Positions 31,053-40,501 of a stretch of DNA of 64,000 nucleotides are shown one piece after another. The notes under the pieces are model-generated. The model had not been told where the DNA came from. It saw only the letters and a program-made list of their open reading frames with translations, and did no database searches. The position numbers and the translations under genes are program-made. Within the stretch, counting starts at the first letter, position 1. Each line of letters starts with the position of its first letter. Source of the DNA: Niabella sp. (GTDB taxonomy: Bacteria > Bacteroidota > Bacteroidia > Chitinophagales > Chitinophagaceae). Location of the stretch: assembly GCA_017744715.1 (NCBI GenBank), contig JAGIAT010000014.1, forward strand, positions 1 to 64,000, read 5' to 3'.

Positions 31053-31267
31053 ACGATCAGCGCTCCTTTTACACGTTTTTTGCCGCCCTTCCGTTTTTTA
31101 AATATTTTCGGTAACGTAACCGGAAATATTATCGGGCGCATGCACAGAATTAAATATCTTTATAGGGCTTAGTGTATCAACGATTGTTCAGCAATAAGAC
31201 TGCTGTTTGATGAATGGTTGTTGTATCGCTGAAATTCTTAAATATATTCGCAGAACAAACAAATAAA

Positions 31268-32470
31268 ATGAATAAACGATTTTCACGCCGTGACTTCCTT
31301 AAACAAAGTTCGGTAGCTGTGGCTGGTTATTCTGTTGGGGCCGCGGCTTTTACTCCGCTTATCAATAAAACATTTGTCCGGGTAGGATTGATCGGGGTAG
31401 GCCAGCGCGGATTAGGACTTGCCACAACGCTCCAAAAAATAAAAACCGTGCAACTGGTAGCCTGCTGCGATATTGATGAAGCTCATCTGCAGTCCGGCAT
31501 GAAACTGGCGGCACCCGGTGCCCGGTCTTATAAAGATTATAAAGCACTGCTGGCAGATAAAAATGTAGAAGCCGTAATCATTGCCACGCCGTTGTTTTTG
31601 CATCATCCGATAGCAATGGATGCCATCAGCGCGGGCAAGCACTTATATGTGGAAAAGACCATGACCTATAATATCGAACAGGCATTATCGCTGGCCCGCA
31701 TGATGAAGCAGTATCCCAGGCAGGTATTACAGGTAGGGCATCAATACCGCTACTATGAAATGTATGCAAAGATCAAAAAGCTGCTGGCAGAAGGTATGAT
31801 CGGAACCGTTACCCATTTTGAGTCGCAGTACAACCGCAATAACAACTGGCGCCGGCCGGTAGAAGGAGGGCGCAGCGAAAAGGCCGTTAACTGGCGGATG
31901 TATAAAGAATATTCCGGCGGACTGCTTGCGGAGCTGGCAGCCCACCAGATCGACCTGGTAAACTGGCTGGCAGGTGCCGCTCCGCAAAGCGCGGTGGCCA
32001 TGGGGGGCATCGACTTCTGGAAAGACGGACGTACCACGTATGATAATATTCAGGCTGTTTATCAATATCCCAACGGTGTGCGTTCACTGGTAGGTTCGCG
32101 GCTTAGTAATGAATTTGTGGGCTACCGGATGCTGATCTTTGGTTCTAAAGGTACCTTTGAACTGGGGCGGGATACAGCCATGTTCTATACCGAGAACCGG
32201 GTACGAACCTACGCTACGGTAGACGGCGTAACCGGCGCTACCAAGGAGGCCCTGCAGGAAGGCAAGGGTATTTATGTATACAAGGACGAGAAAAAAATAG
32301 AGCCTACCTTTTTTGCGCTTAGCGGATTTGCCGATTCCATTATCAATGGTACACCGGTAGCCAGTAATATACATACGGGAAAAGATGTAGCGATTGCGGT
32401 GCATATGGGCAATACGGCTGCAGAAACCGGCCAGTTGCAACGATGGCTGCCGGAATATTCGGCCATATAA
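31268..32470 (+). CDS. Gfo/Idh/MocA-family oxidoreductase with Tat signal
   Basis: 400 residues from ATG 31268, giving the twin-arginine signal SRRDFLKQSS. Rossmann start VRVGLIGVGQRGLG, then VQLVACCDIDE, and the family motif EKTMTYN with the catalytic Lys (VEKTMT) near 135, followed by the C-terminal alpha/beta domain (GGLLAELAAHQIDLVNWL with active-site His). NAD(P)-dependent sugar or inositol dehydrogenase in the periplasm with pre-bound cofactor, as for glucose-fructose oxidoreductase relatives. Directly followed by another family member. Confidence 0.9.
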   Translation: MNKRFSRRDFLKQSSVAVAGYSVGAAAFTPLINKTFVRVGLIGVGQRGLGLATTLQKIKTVQLVACCDIDEAHLQSGMKLAAPGARSYKDYKALLADKNVEAVIIATPLFLHHPIAMDAISAGKHLYVEKTMTYNIEQALSLARMMKQYPRQVLQVGHQYRYYEMYAKIKKLLAEGMIGTVTHFESQYNRNNNWRRPVEGGRSEKAVNWRMYKEYSGGLLAELAAHQIDLVNWLAGAAPQSAVAMGGIDFWKDGRTTYDNIQAVYQYPNGVRSLVGSRLSNEFVGYRMLIFGSKGTFELGRDTAMFYTENRVRTYATVDGVTGATKEALQEGKGIYVYKDEKKIEPTFFALSGFADSIINGTPVASNIHTGKDVAIAVHMGNTAAETGQLQRWLPEYSAI

Positions 32471-32512
32471 CGAGCATTCTCAACAAACGATAACATACTT
32501 AAACAACAAACG

Positions 32513-33532
32513 ATGCACCGGAAGCAATTTCTGCGTCTTTCTGCACTTGCCGGTATCGGGTTCAGTATCCGCAGCAATGCCTCCGCAACAGGCACCCAAC
32601 CATTCGCACCAAGAAAAAGAATCGGAATCATCGGGCTGGATACCTCGCACGCCGTAGCTTTTGTAAAATCACTGAACGGGAGCAATCCCGATCCGGCGTT
32701 TATGGGCTACCGTGTTGTAGCAGCTTACCCCCGGGGTAGCAAAGACATCCCAAGCAGTGTGGAACGCATTCCCGGCTTTACCGCCGAAGTGCAGCAATAC
32801 GGAGTGGCTATTACCACTTCCATTGCTGAATTGCTGTTGAAAGTAGATGCTGTTTGCCTGGAAACCAATGATGGCCGGCTGCACCTGGAGCAGGCGTTGC
32901 CGGTATTAAAGGCCGGTAAGCCACTTTTTATTGATAAACCCATCACTGCCTCGCTGAAAGATGCAGTTGCGATTTTTAAAGCTGCAGCCCAATATAAGGT
33001 ACCGGTATTCTCCAGTTCCTCACTCCGGTACATTACCGGTATGGACGAAATTCTTAAAGGCAGTTACGGAAAAGTGATCGGGGCTCAAACCTATAGTCCC
33101 GCGCCGCTGGAAAAAACACACCCGGATCTGTTCTGGTATGGCATTCACGGAGTAGAAATGCTGTTTACAGCAATGGGACCGGGCTGCCGGTCGGTGATAC
33201 GGATGCATACGCCGGAAGCCGATGTAGTAACCGGTATCTGGAACGATGAGCGCATCGGCAGCTTCCGTGGCACACGCAGCGGGCAATCCGAATACGGCGG
33301 TACCGTCTTTACGGAAAAGAAGACCATAACCCTGGGTAGTTTTAAGGGATACGATCCTTTATTAAAAGAGATCATCCGTTTTTTTGAAACAGGTAAGGCT
33401 CCGGTGGCTGCAGATGAAACGCTGGATATCCTGGCTTTTATGGAAGCGGCCGACGAAAGCAAAAAGCGAAACGGCCTTCCGGTAACCCTGGAATCCATCT
33501 ATAAAAAAGCCCATTACAAACCGCATAGCTAA
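32513..33532 (+). CDS. Gfo/Idh/MocA-family oxidoreductase, exported
   Basis: 339 residues. Short export signal (FLRLSALAGIGFSI). Rossmann RIGIIGLDTSHAVAFV has lost part of the GxGxxG loop (GLDTSHA). FIDKPIT carries the family's catalytic Lys. C-terminal domain with FWYGIHGVEMLFT. The altered glycine loop suggests an unusual cofactor fit; substrate unknown. It lies 42 bases after the Tat-dependent relative and likely shares its transcript. Confidence 0.85.
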   Translation: MHRKQFLRLSALAGIGFSIRSNASATGTQPFAPRKRIGIIGLDTSHAVAFVKSLNGSNPDPAFMGYRVVAAYPRGSKDIPSSVERIPGFTAEVQQYGVAITTSIAELLLKVDAVCLETNDGRLHLEQALPVLKAGKPLFIDKPITASLKDAVAIFKAAAQYKVPVFSSSSLRYITGMDEILKGSYGKVIGAQTYSPAPLEKTHPDLFWYGIHGVEMLFTAMGPGCRSVIRMHTPEADVVTGIWNDERIGSFRGTRSGQSEYGGTVFTEKKTITLGSFKGYDPLLKEIIRFFETGKAPVAADETLDILAFMEAADESKKRNGLPVTLESIYKKAHYKPHS

Positions 33533-33632
33533 ATCTGCGATCAACGTTGATGTGAGTGATACCTAAATGCCGGCACCATCCCGGTCTGGCAGAAAGGCGT
33601 ATCTTGCTGATCAGGATTTAAAAGGATCTGAT

Positions 33633-34442
33633 ATGAAGCGATTATTTGTTTTTATAATGCTGTGCTTTGTACTACAGGCAAAAGCACAAAACGATTATGA
33701 CTGGCAAAAAGATATTCCCTACTATCCGGTATCCGTAAAACAGGATGCATACCAGCAAAGCCAGTGCCGGCTGGATATTTATTATCCCAAAAACAAAAGG
33801 AATACCACCACCATTATCTGGTTTCACGGAGGGGGGCTTAAAGCGGGGAAAAAGGAAGTTCCAGAAGCCCTGATGAATAAGGGATATATTGTGATAGGAG
33901 TGGGCTATCGTTTTTCACCAACGGTTAAAGCACCACAATATATTGAAGATGCTGCCGCGGCGGTGGCCTGGGCATTTCAGCACATCGAACAATTTGGCGG
34001 CACTCCTTCCCGGATTGTGCTATCCGGGCATTCTGCAGGCGGTTACCTGGATCTGATGCTGACGCTTAACAAAAAATATTTAAAGCGGTACAGTATTGAT
34101 GCCGACAGTCTTCTGGGGGTCGTGCCGTTTAGTGCGCAGTGCATTACGCATTTTACGGTTCGGGAAGAACAGGGACTAACCCCTTTACAACCCCGCATCG
34201 ATACACTGGCACCGTTATACCATGTTCGCAAAACCAGTCCGGCGATCCTGCTGATTACCGGCGATCGGGAGCAGGAGCTCTATGGCCGCTATGAAGAAAA
34301 CGCCTACCTGCTGCGAATGCTGAAACTGACCGGAAATACCCGGGTGCAACTTTATGAGCTGCAGGGGTATGATCATGGAGGTATGGCGCAACCGGCGTTT
34401 CCACTGCTATTGCGGGAGGCGAAGCGGCTTTCGGCTCAATAA
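33633..34442 (+). CDS. Secreted alpha/beta hydrolase (esterase/lipase, BD-FAE-like)
   Basis: 269 residues from ATG 33633 with a signal peptide ending QAKAQ. Oxyanion-hole HGGG (65-68), nucleophile Ser134 in GHSAGG, acid in LITGDREQE and His in GYDHGGM. Short-chain or carbohydrate esterase, working in the periplasm or outside. Last gene of a run with two oxidoreductases and a propeller lipoprotein, so deacylation of a sugar ester is a reasonable inference. Confidence 0.88.
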   Translation: MKRLFVFIMLCFVLQAKAQNDYDWQKDIPYYPVSVKQDAYQQSQCRLDIYYPKNKRNTTTIIWFHGGGLKAGKKEVPEALMNKGYIVIGVGYRFSPTVKAPQYIEDAAAAVAWAFQHIEQFGGTPSRIVLSGHSAGGYLDLMLTLNKKYLKRYSIDADSLLGVVPFSAQCITHFTVREEQGLTPLQPRIDTLAPLYHVRKTSPAILLITGDREQELYGRYEENAYLLRMLKLTGNTRVQLYELQGYDHGGMAQPAFPLLLREAKRLSAQ

Positions 34443-34559
34443 CGGAATTTTGTAAACGGAGAACTGTATTACGTCGCAGCTCCGGGCTGAAGGGTTCTTG
34501 TTCCCCTAACCGGCAGGAATTTGTATCTTGCAGATAAGTAAAAGAATGATACACCGGCA

Positions 34560-35093
34560 TTGCATACACTCTATACCATAGGCCATTCTACCCACAGCAT
34601 CGAAGATTTCATCCGTATGTTGCAATCATTCAATATCCGCATGCTGGCAGATATCCGGCGGTTTCCGGGTTCAAGGAAATTTCCGCAGTTTAACAGCGAA
34701 GCGCTGGAAGCAATGCTGAAAAGCAACGGCATTGGATATGTACATCTGGAAGCGCTGGGCGGAAGAAGAAAAGTGCAGGAGCATTCCAGGAACGATCGCT
34801 GGCGCAATGCATCCTTCAGGGGATATGCGGATTATATGGAAACGCCGGAGTTTAAAGCGGGTATAGCAGCACTGGAAGCCTTTGCGCTAAAACAGCCTAC
34901 TGCCTGTATGTGTTCGGAGGCCGTATGGTGGCGCTGTCACCGCTCATTGGTAGCCGATTACCTGAAAGCAAAGGGTTGGAAGGTGTTGCATATTATGGCT
35001 ACCGGAAAAGCGGAAGAACATCCATATACCGCTCCGGCAAGAGTGGTTGGGAATCATGTTTTTTACTTCGATGCGGGACTGTTCGATTCCTAA
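34560..35093 (+). CDS. DUF488 protein
   Basis: 177 residues. Starts with a likely TTG codon (34560) reading LYTIGHSTHSIEDFI, the family's normal N-terminus; the ATG at 34546 is out of frame. Family motifs: LADIRRFPGSRKFPQFN, GIGYVHLEALGGRR, and MCSEAVWWRCHRSLVADYL with conserved Cys, Glu and CHR. Function is unknown; the CHR motif suggests a metal or nucleic-acid role. It sits just upstream of the radical-SAM/DUF4130 pair, in the same direction. Confidence 0.85.
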   Translation: MHTLYTIGHSTHSIEDFIRMLQSFNIRMLADIRRFPGSRKFPQFNSEALEAMLKSNGIGYVHLEALGGRRKVQEHSRNDRWRNASFRGYADYMETPEFKAGIAALEAFALKQPTACMCSEAVWWRCHRSLVADYLKAKGWKVLHIMATGKAEEHPYTAPARVVGNHVFYFDAGLFDS

Positions 35094-35160
35094 AGCCCAA
35101 GCAGCCGGCTTAGTATTTGCCTCTTACATATTCAAAATTTTTTGTTGTACATCCTCTGAA

Positions 35161-35187
35161 CAAAATACTAATATTTTTAGTATTTTG
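35161..35187 (+). promoter_or_regulatory. 27-bp palindromic operator candidate upstream of radical-SAM operon
   Basis: Perfect 11-bp arms CAAAATACTAA and TTAGTATTTTG around a 5-base TATTT spacer, 14 bases before the ATG at 35202. There is no T tract, so it is better read as a regulator site than a terminator. It overlaps the probable ribosome-binding/leader region. Confidence 0.65.
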
Positions 35188-35201
35188 CGATAAAAACAGG
35201 C

Positions 35202-36452
35202 ATGGAGCGAATCCGAGAAAAACTCACCATCCTGGCAGATGCTGCCAAATACGACGTGTCCTGTGCATCCAGCGGAAGCAACAGGAAGAATACCAAAGGG
35301 GGAGTAGGAGATACGGGATCCGGTATTTGCCATTCCTATGCCGAAGACGGACGCTGTGTATCACTTTTAAAGATCCTGCTCACCAATTTTTGCATCTATG
35401 ATTGTGCTTTTTGCATTTCGAGAAAAAGTAATCAGATAAAGCGGGCGGCTTTTACAGTAAAGGAAGTAGTGGACCTTACGATGAATTTTTACCGGCGGAA
35501 CTATATTGAAGGTTTATTCCTGAGCTCGGGTATCTTTAAGAATGCAGACTATACCATGGAGCGCATGCTGGCCATTGTAAAAAAGCTGCGGCTGGAGGAA
35601 AACTATAATGGGTATATCCATTTAAAAACCATTCCCGGTGCCAGCCAGGAGCTGGTAGCGGAGGCCGGCTTATATGCAGACCGGATGAGCATCAACCTGG
35701 AAATGCCAACTGAAGCAGGACTAAAGGCCGTAGCCCCGGAAAAGTCGCATACAGAAGTACGCAGGCAACTTGCAACAGTCAATCATCAGCTGGTCCGGTT
35801 CGATGATGAGCGCCGCATCATCCGCAGCGTTCCAAAATTTGTTCCGGCGGGGCAAAGCACACAGATGGTGGTAGGGGCTACGCCGGAAACAGACTGGCAG
35901 GTACTGCATACTGCAGCCGAATTTTACAATACGTATGCATTGAAACGGGTATATTACAGCGGGTATATTCCGATAAATACAGATGAGCGCGTACCAATGC
36001 TGAACAGCCAGCCACCGCTGATGCGGGAGCACCGTTTATACCAGGCCGACTGGTTGATGCGTTTTTATGGGTTTGCCGCGGATGAAATCGTAAATGCGAC
36101 GCAACCTCACCTGGAACTGGAAGTGGATCCCAAGTTGAGCTGGGCGTTGCGTCATCCGCAATTCTTTCCCGTAGACCTGAACAGGGCCGATTTTAAAACG
36201 ATGATCCGCGTGCCGGGCATCGGCCGTCAGTCGGCCCAAAAGATCATTGCAACACGGCAGTTTGGGAAAATCTATGTACACCAGCTGAAAAAAATGGGGA
36301 TCGCCTATAACCGGGCGCAATATTTTGTTACCTGTACAGATGCATTGAACCGGTATACCGATAAAGATCCGCAGCATATGCGGGCACTCATTTTGAAGAC
36401 CGGGCAAAGCAAGTATACAGCCTTATTGGCTCCTCAGTTACCTTTATTTTAA
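35202..36452 (+). CDS. Putative DNA modification/repair radical SAM protein (rSAM_link_UDG)
   Basis: 416 residues. Radical SAM cluster Cys64-x3-Cys68-x2-Cys71 in TNFCIYDCAFC binds the 4Fe-4S cluster. The N-terminal DAAKYDVSCASSGSNR and GICHSYAEDGRCVSLLK are hallmarks of the TIGR03916 family. A helix-hairpin-helix near 325-355 (VDLNRADFKTMIRVPGIGRQSAQKI) suggests DNA binding. Family members sit next to uracil-DNA-glycosylase-type or DUF4130 genes; the chemistry is unknown. Ends two bases before the next gene, so translation is coupled. Confidence 0.93.
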   Translation: MERIREKLTILADAAKYDVSCASSGSNRKNTKGGVGDTGSGICHSYAEDGRCVSLLKILLTNFCIYDCAFCISRKSNQIKRAAFTVKEVVDLTMNFYRRNYIEGLFLSSGIFKNADYTMERMLAIVKKLRLEENYNGYIHLKTIPGASQELVAEAGLYADRMSINLEMPTEAGLKAVAPEKSHTEVRRQLATVNHQLVRFDDERRIIRSVPKFVPAGQSTQMVVGATPETDWQVLHTAAEFYNTYALKRVYYSGYIPINTDERVPMLNSQPPLMREHRLYQADWLMRFYGFAADEIVNATQPHLELEVDPKLSWALRHPQFFPVDLNRADFKTMIRVPGIGRQSAQKIIATRQFGKIYVHQLKKMGIAYNRAQYFVTCTDALNRYTDKDPQHMRALILKTGQSKYTALLAPQLPLF

Positions 36453-36454
36453 TC

Positions 36455-37249
36455 ATGCCACCGATTATTACCCATCATACGGTTGTTCAGTATGTATTTG
36501 ACGGAAGCTTTCCCGGGCTTTTAACAGCGGTGTTTGAAAGCTATGCAGCCCGGCATGACATTGTTACGCTGTTTGAACAGGATAAGGTACGAAATAATTT
36601 TTTTGACCCGGTGATCATCATCACTACTGCACCTGAAAAAGCGCTGCGGGTGTGGAACGGTTTGAAAAAGAAACTCACTACCGCACAACAGGTGCAATAT
36701 TACAGCGCTTTTCTTGCAGAAGACACGGTCATTATACAGCAGTTGTTCAATTACGCCCGCTATGTGTTTGATCATGCTGCCGGTGCTGCTGCCAACTATG
36801 GACACCCTGCTGTAATGGCCGTTCAGCAGATGGCTCAAAAAGTAAGCCGGGAACGGCACCGCATGACGGCCTTTGTACGGTTTCAAAAAACAGCAGCCGG
36901 CTTATATGTATCTGCCGTTGAACCCGATTATAATGTACTGCCCCTGATCTGTAAGCATTTTAAAGACCGGTATGCCGATCAGCAATGGATGATCTACGAC
37001 GGTAAAAGAAAGTACGGGATCTACTATGACTTACAGACGATCCATGAAGTGCAGATTGAAGCTGCAGCACCCGGTGCGATCGTTCATGCAGCAGAAATAC
37101 TGCCGGATGCTTCCGAAGCGCTGTATAGTACACTCTGGAAAGACTATTTTAAAAGCACCCATATTAAAGAACGCAAAAATACCAAATTGCACATCCGGCA
37201 TGTTCCGAAACGTTATTGGCGGCATTTAACTGAAAAGCAGCCTGACTGA
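36455..37249 (+). CDS. DUF4130 probable DNA metabolism protein (TIGR03915)
   Basis: 264 residues. Starts VVQYVFDGSFPGLLTAVFESY, the typical opening of the TIGR03915 family, with ERHRMTAFVRFQKTAAGLYVSAVEPDYNVLPLICKHFKDRY in the middle. In other genomes the domain is often fused to a uracil-DNA glycosylase; here no UDG domain is attached. Works with the preceding radical-SAM protein; activity unknown. ATG follows the upstream stop by two bases. Confidence 0.9.
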   Translation: MPPIITHHTVVQYVFDGSFPGLLTAVFESYAARHDIVTLFEQDKVRNNFFDPVIIITTAPEKALRVWNGLKKKLTTAQQVQYYSAFLAEDTVIIQQLFNYARYVFDHAAGAAANYGHPAVMAVQQMAQKVSRERHRMTAFVRFQKTAAGLYVSAVEPDYNVLPLICKHFKDRYADQQWMIYDGKRKYGIYYDLQTIHEVQIEAAAPGAIVHAAEILPDASEALYSTLWKDYFKSTHIKERKNTKLHIRHVPKRYWRHLTEKQPD

Positions 37250-37373
37250 GCCGCTGCATCATAATACAGGAGTAGAAATGGCTTCTGTTTAAAAATGATG
37301 ACATATATACAGCTGCCATCAGCCTGCAACGTATTACCGGCTAAACGAATGTCCTGGAAAACTAACGGCCTGA

Positions 37374-37889
37374 TCAGGAATTACCGGGGATGTTAATATC
37401 GCCTTCACGGCCCATATCCAGCTTGCTTCCGGTAACCGCGCTGGCTGCCAGTTTCAGAAAAGTGACCAGTTTATTGGCTTTATTGTCCCAGTAGTGCGCA
37501 TCTTCCACCGTCACTTTCATAATGCGGATATTGGGATCTTCTTTCCCTTTTTCAAACCAGGCTTCGGTAAATTTGTTCCAGTACTTTTCAATACGCTCTG
37601 GATCCCGACTGATAACAGCCCTGCCGGTAACAGCCATAAAATTATAATCGCTCACCTGTGCGTACAACAGCTGAACACGTGGGTCTTTCTGTACATTTTT
37701 ACAGGTATCGCTTTCCGCAGAAAGCAGAAACCAGATTGCACCGGAATCATCAATTTCCTGCCGGCTCATCGGCACAGCATGCAGGCTGCCGTCCCGGATT
37801 GCGGAGCAAAACATACAAACATCAATTTTATTTACAAGGTGCTGAAGCTTTTCAATAGCTTCCGTGTATGACAAATTTTCCTGGCTCAT
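37374..37889 (-). CDS. Pyridoxamine 5'-phosphate oxidase-like (general stress protein 26) family
   Basis: 171 residues. Split-barrel flavin-binding fold: HAVPMSRQEIDDSGAIWFLLSAESDTCKNVQKDPRVQLLYAQ, MAVTGRAVI, and VEDAHYWD near the end. Such proteins bind FMN or F420-like cofactors and are linked to stress, but the reaction is unknown. It lacks the PdxH C-terminal substrate loop, so it is not a PNP oxidase proper. Single gene on the minus strand. Confidence 0.88.
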   Translation of the reverse strand: MSQENLSYTEAIEKLQHLVNKIDVCMFCSAIRDGSLHAVPMSRQEIDDSGAIWFLLSAESDTCKNVQKDPRVQLLYAQVSDYNFMAVTGRAVISRDPERIEKYWNKFTEAWFEKGKEDPNIRIMKVTVEDAHYWDNKANKLVTFLKLAASAVTGSKLDMGREGDINIPGNS

Positions 37890-37987
37890 TATTGATTGGT
37901 TTTAGAGTGATAAAAGTGCGCAGGTAAGCGCATCAGTATACAGGGATCTAAAACTATGCCGCTTTTTAAGACAGACCCTGGCGTATT

Positions 37988-38685
37988 CCTTGCGTTTAAG
38001 AAACATCTCACAGAAAGAGGTACACCAAGCCTAGTTGTGCACTTTTTATTCCAGGTCTTTGTCCTTATTTGCGGTTTCAATATCTTCCGCCAAGCGCGCA
38101 AGGCATGCGCAACGTTCGCGATGAATACCGGCGGCTAAATGCTGTTGCGCCCTTCGCGGAACGCTGGCGTTCCTTGCGTTTAAAAATAACCCACGACAAG
38201 GAGTGTACACCAAGCCTGGCTGTGCATTTCTTATTCCAGGTCTTTGTCCTTCTTTGCGGTTTTAATATTTACCGCAAAGCGCGCAAGGCATGTGCAACGT
38301 TCGCGATGAATACCGGCGGCTAAATGCTGTTGCGTCCTTCGCGGAACGCTGGCGTTCCTTGCGTTTAAAAATAACCCACAGAAAAGGAGTGTATACCAAG
38401 CCTGGCTATGCACTTCTTATTTCAGGTCTTTGTCCTTCTTTGCGGTTTCAATATCTACCGCCAAGCGCGCAAGGCATGCGCAACGTTCACGATGAATACC
38501 GGCGGCTAAATGCTGTTGCGTCCTTTGCGAAACCCTGGCGTTCCTTGCGTTTAAAAATAACCCACAGAAAAGGAGTGTACACCAAGCCTGGCTATGCACT
38601 TTTTATTTCAGGTCTTTGTCTTTCTTTGCGGTTTCAATATTTGCCGCCAAGCGCGCAAGGCATGCGCAACGTTCGCGATGAGGAT
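37988..38685. repeat. Tandem array of ~185-bp units (nearly 4 copies)
   Basis: CCTTGCGTTT begins at 37988, 38172, 38357 and 38543, spacings 184, 185 and 186. Each unit carries TTGCG/TTCGCG words at ~9-11-base steps, ACACCAAGCCTGG, CAGGTCTTTGTCCTT, AAGCGCGCAAGGCATG and GCGATGAATACCGGCGGC. The last unit stops after GTTCGCGATGA. A solitary decayed unit lies near 42437-42520, and the core words recur in the array at 58.4-59.0 kb. Short frames inside are not genes. Confidence 0.95.
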
Positions 38686-38756
38686 GGCCGGATTTTTTTA
38701 AACAATCCGGAATCGTTTTTCCTATCTTCATTAAATAAACAGCAAACAGATATTCT

Positions 38757-39239
38757 ATGAAATCAAAAATTGTGGCCGCTTTTATATGCCTGCTTGCCAT
38801 ATCCTGTGCCCGGGAAACGGAAGAAAAGAACGACCGCATCAAACTACCGATGACCGGTACCTGGAAGCTTTTAAGCGGAACGCTTATTGAAAACGGCGAT
38901 ACAACGATTACCGATTATACAAAAGACCGGTCGTTTATAAAGATCATCAACGACAGTCATTTTGCATTCCTGCATCATGGATTTAGAACCGGAAAGGATT
39001 CGGCGGTATTTTCTGCAGGCGGCGGAACCTATACCCTTAAAGACAGTGTATACACAGAGCATCTGGAATATTGCAATGCCCGCGATTGGGAGGGGCATGA
39101 TTTCAGCTTTACCGTTTCCATCCACAATGACACCCTGGTACAGCAAGGCGTAGAAAAAATTGCCGGCAGTAATGTAAACCGGTACAATATCGAAAAATAC
39201 GTACGGATCAAAGCGCCATCCGCCGGAACGGATAAATAA
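38757..39239 (+). CDS. Small lipoprotein, lipocalin-like
   Basis: 160 residues. Lipobox LAISC. The mature part begins LPMTGTWKLLSGTLIENGDTT, a start common to lipocalin-like/DUF4488-type beta-barrels in Bacteroidota, and continues with alternating beta strands (HFAFLHHGFR, GGGTYTLKDSVYTEHLEYC). Ligand unknown. Its stop codon is one base from the stop of the convergent TauE-like gene. Confidence 0.75.
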   Translation: MKSKIVAAFICLLAISCARETEEKNDRIKLPMTGTWKLLSGTLIENGDTTITDYTKDRSFIKIINDSHFAFLHHGFRTGKDSAVFSAGGGTYTLKDSVYTEHLEYCNARDWEGHDFSFTVSIHNDTLVQQGVEKIAGSNVNRYNIEKYVRIKAPSAGTDK

Positions 39240-39240
39240 A

Positions 39241-39996
39241 CTATATGGTTGCAGCCGGATCCTGATACAAGGCCATCAGTATCAGGATAACGCCGATGAT
39301 CATCAATCCGTAAAGAACATACCGGAGAAAGGACCGGCTGTTTAATTTACCATTCAGCCATCTGCCTAAAAATGTAGCCGGGATGGAAGTGGTCAGCGCT
39401 ATCAGGAAATAATCATTCACCTCAGCTGTTACCAATCCCTTGGCAGCATACCCCCCAAAGCCAAGCAGACTTACCGGTAAAAAATAGGCCTGCAGCGTGG
39501 CACGGAAATGAGCGGCCGACCAGTTTCTGAGATTGCCGTAAACCACCAGGGGCGGCCCGTTCACTCCATACGCGCCGCCGAACACACCCGATAAAAAACC
39601 GCAGATAAAAAGCCACCAATGGCTATCCCTTGTCAAACGTTTTGTGGTTTTAGCAACAAGGGTATACAAGGCATAGCCGATAATGAGCAACCCAAGCACC
39701 GTTTTTACAAGGATCTCATTGCCATATACAAGGATCAGCAAACCCAGCGGAATGCCGGGAATGGCATAAATAATCAGCCATTTGGCGCTATAAAAGTGAA
39801 TCTTCCGGTGGTCCTGGATCACTATGATAAGCGCAATAATGATGGACAGCATGACCGATAAAGGCACCGCCGTTGTTGCCGGCAGAAAAAAAAGGAAAAG
39901 CGGAACTGCTATCAATGATTCGCCAAAGCCCAGGGTTGATCGTACGAGTGCGGCAATAAAACTAATGGTAAGAATTGAAATGATGGTCAGGCTCAT
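39241..39996 (-). CDS. TauE/SafE-family sulfite/anion exporter
   Basis: 251 residues, seven to eight predicted membrane helices. Family repeats are seen: FIAALVRSTLGFGESLIAVPLF at the start and FICGFLSGVFGGAYGVNGPPLVVYGNL in the second half, both with the Gly/Pro-rich re-entrant pattern. Inner-membrane exporter of organosulfur or related small anions; the substrate cannot be told. Convergent with, and almost touching, the lipocalin-like gene. Confidence 0.92.
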   Translation of the reverse strand: MSLTIISILTISFIAALVRSTLGFGESLIAVPLFLFFLPATTAVPLSVMLSIIIALIIVIQDHRKIHFYSAKWLIIYAIPGIPLGLLILVYGNEILVKTVLGLLIIGYALYTLVAKTTKRLTRDSHWWLFICGFLSGVFGGAYGVNGPPLVVYGNLRNWSAAHFRATLQAYFLPVSLLGFGGYAAKGLVTAEVNDYFLIALTTSIPATFLGRWLNGKLNSRSFLRYVLYGLMIIGVILILMALYQDPAATI

Positions 39997-40501
39997 GCTA
40001 CTATTAACTCCGTGCTGTTTTTATGGGTACTATTTATAAGACGTGAAAATACACAATATCCAGATCCCCAGCTAACCCTTAACAAGTGTTCGGTGGAATA
40101 ATATCAACTACCATTGTTGATGGCATTACCGGTTCAAAACCCGCAGGGGAGGCATGTATTGTAAAAACTCCATTCCTGTCTTAAACAGCGATATTGATTT
40201 TTATACCTATATTGCAGCTTTCGCTTTTAAACTATTAAAAACAAATAACATTCAATCCATTAATGAACCTCTTATTCTAACTTCAGTTAATACAAATTGG
40301 CGCTAACGGTAAAGTCTGTATGAAATAATTGGCCAGCCTTCAAAATGCGATGTTGCCTTTATAAGGGCGATGCAAAGATCTTTGTTGTTTATTATTTGCA
40401 GCTGCAACCCCGTTTTTATTTTCTGGTGTAGGATAACTGGTCGACAATGTGTTTGTACCATACACTTATGTAAATAAATCATAGTAACCAATAACGCAAA
40501 A
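39997..40501. other. 505-bp AT-rich intergenic region
   Basis: Lies between the divergent TauE-like gene and the beta-helix protein gene. No ORF, no tRNA, no repeat array recognised. AT-rich with several TTTATTATTTGCAG-like stretches near 40390 that could hold the promoter for the downstream gene, none an exact -7 match. Confidence 0.35.

Noticed and set aside
37950-38760. Reading frames of 60-156 codons in the 185-bp array
   Set aside because: Products are themselves periodic copies of the repeat; no start context or family match.
40120-40150. tRNA-like TTC loop GGTTCAAAACCCGC
   Set aside because: No acceptor stem or anticodon arm can be folded around it.
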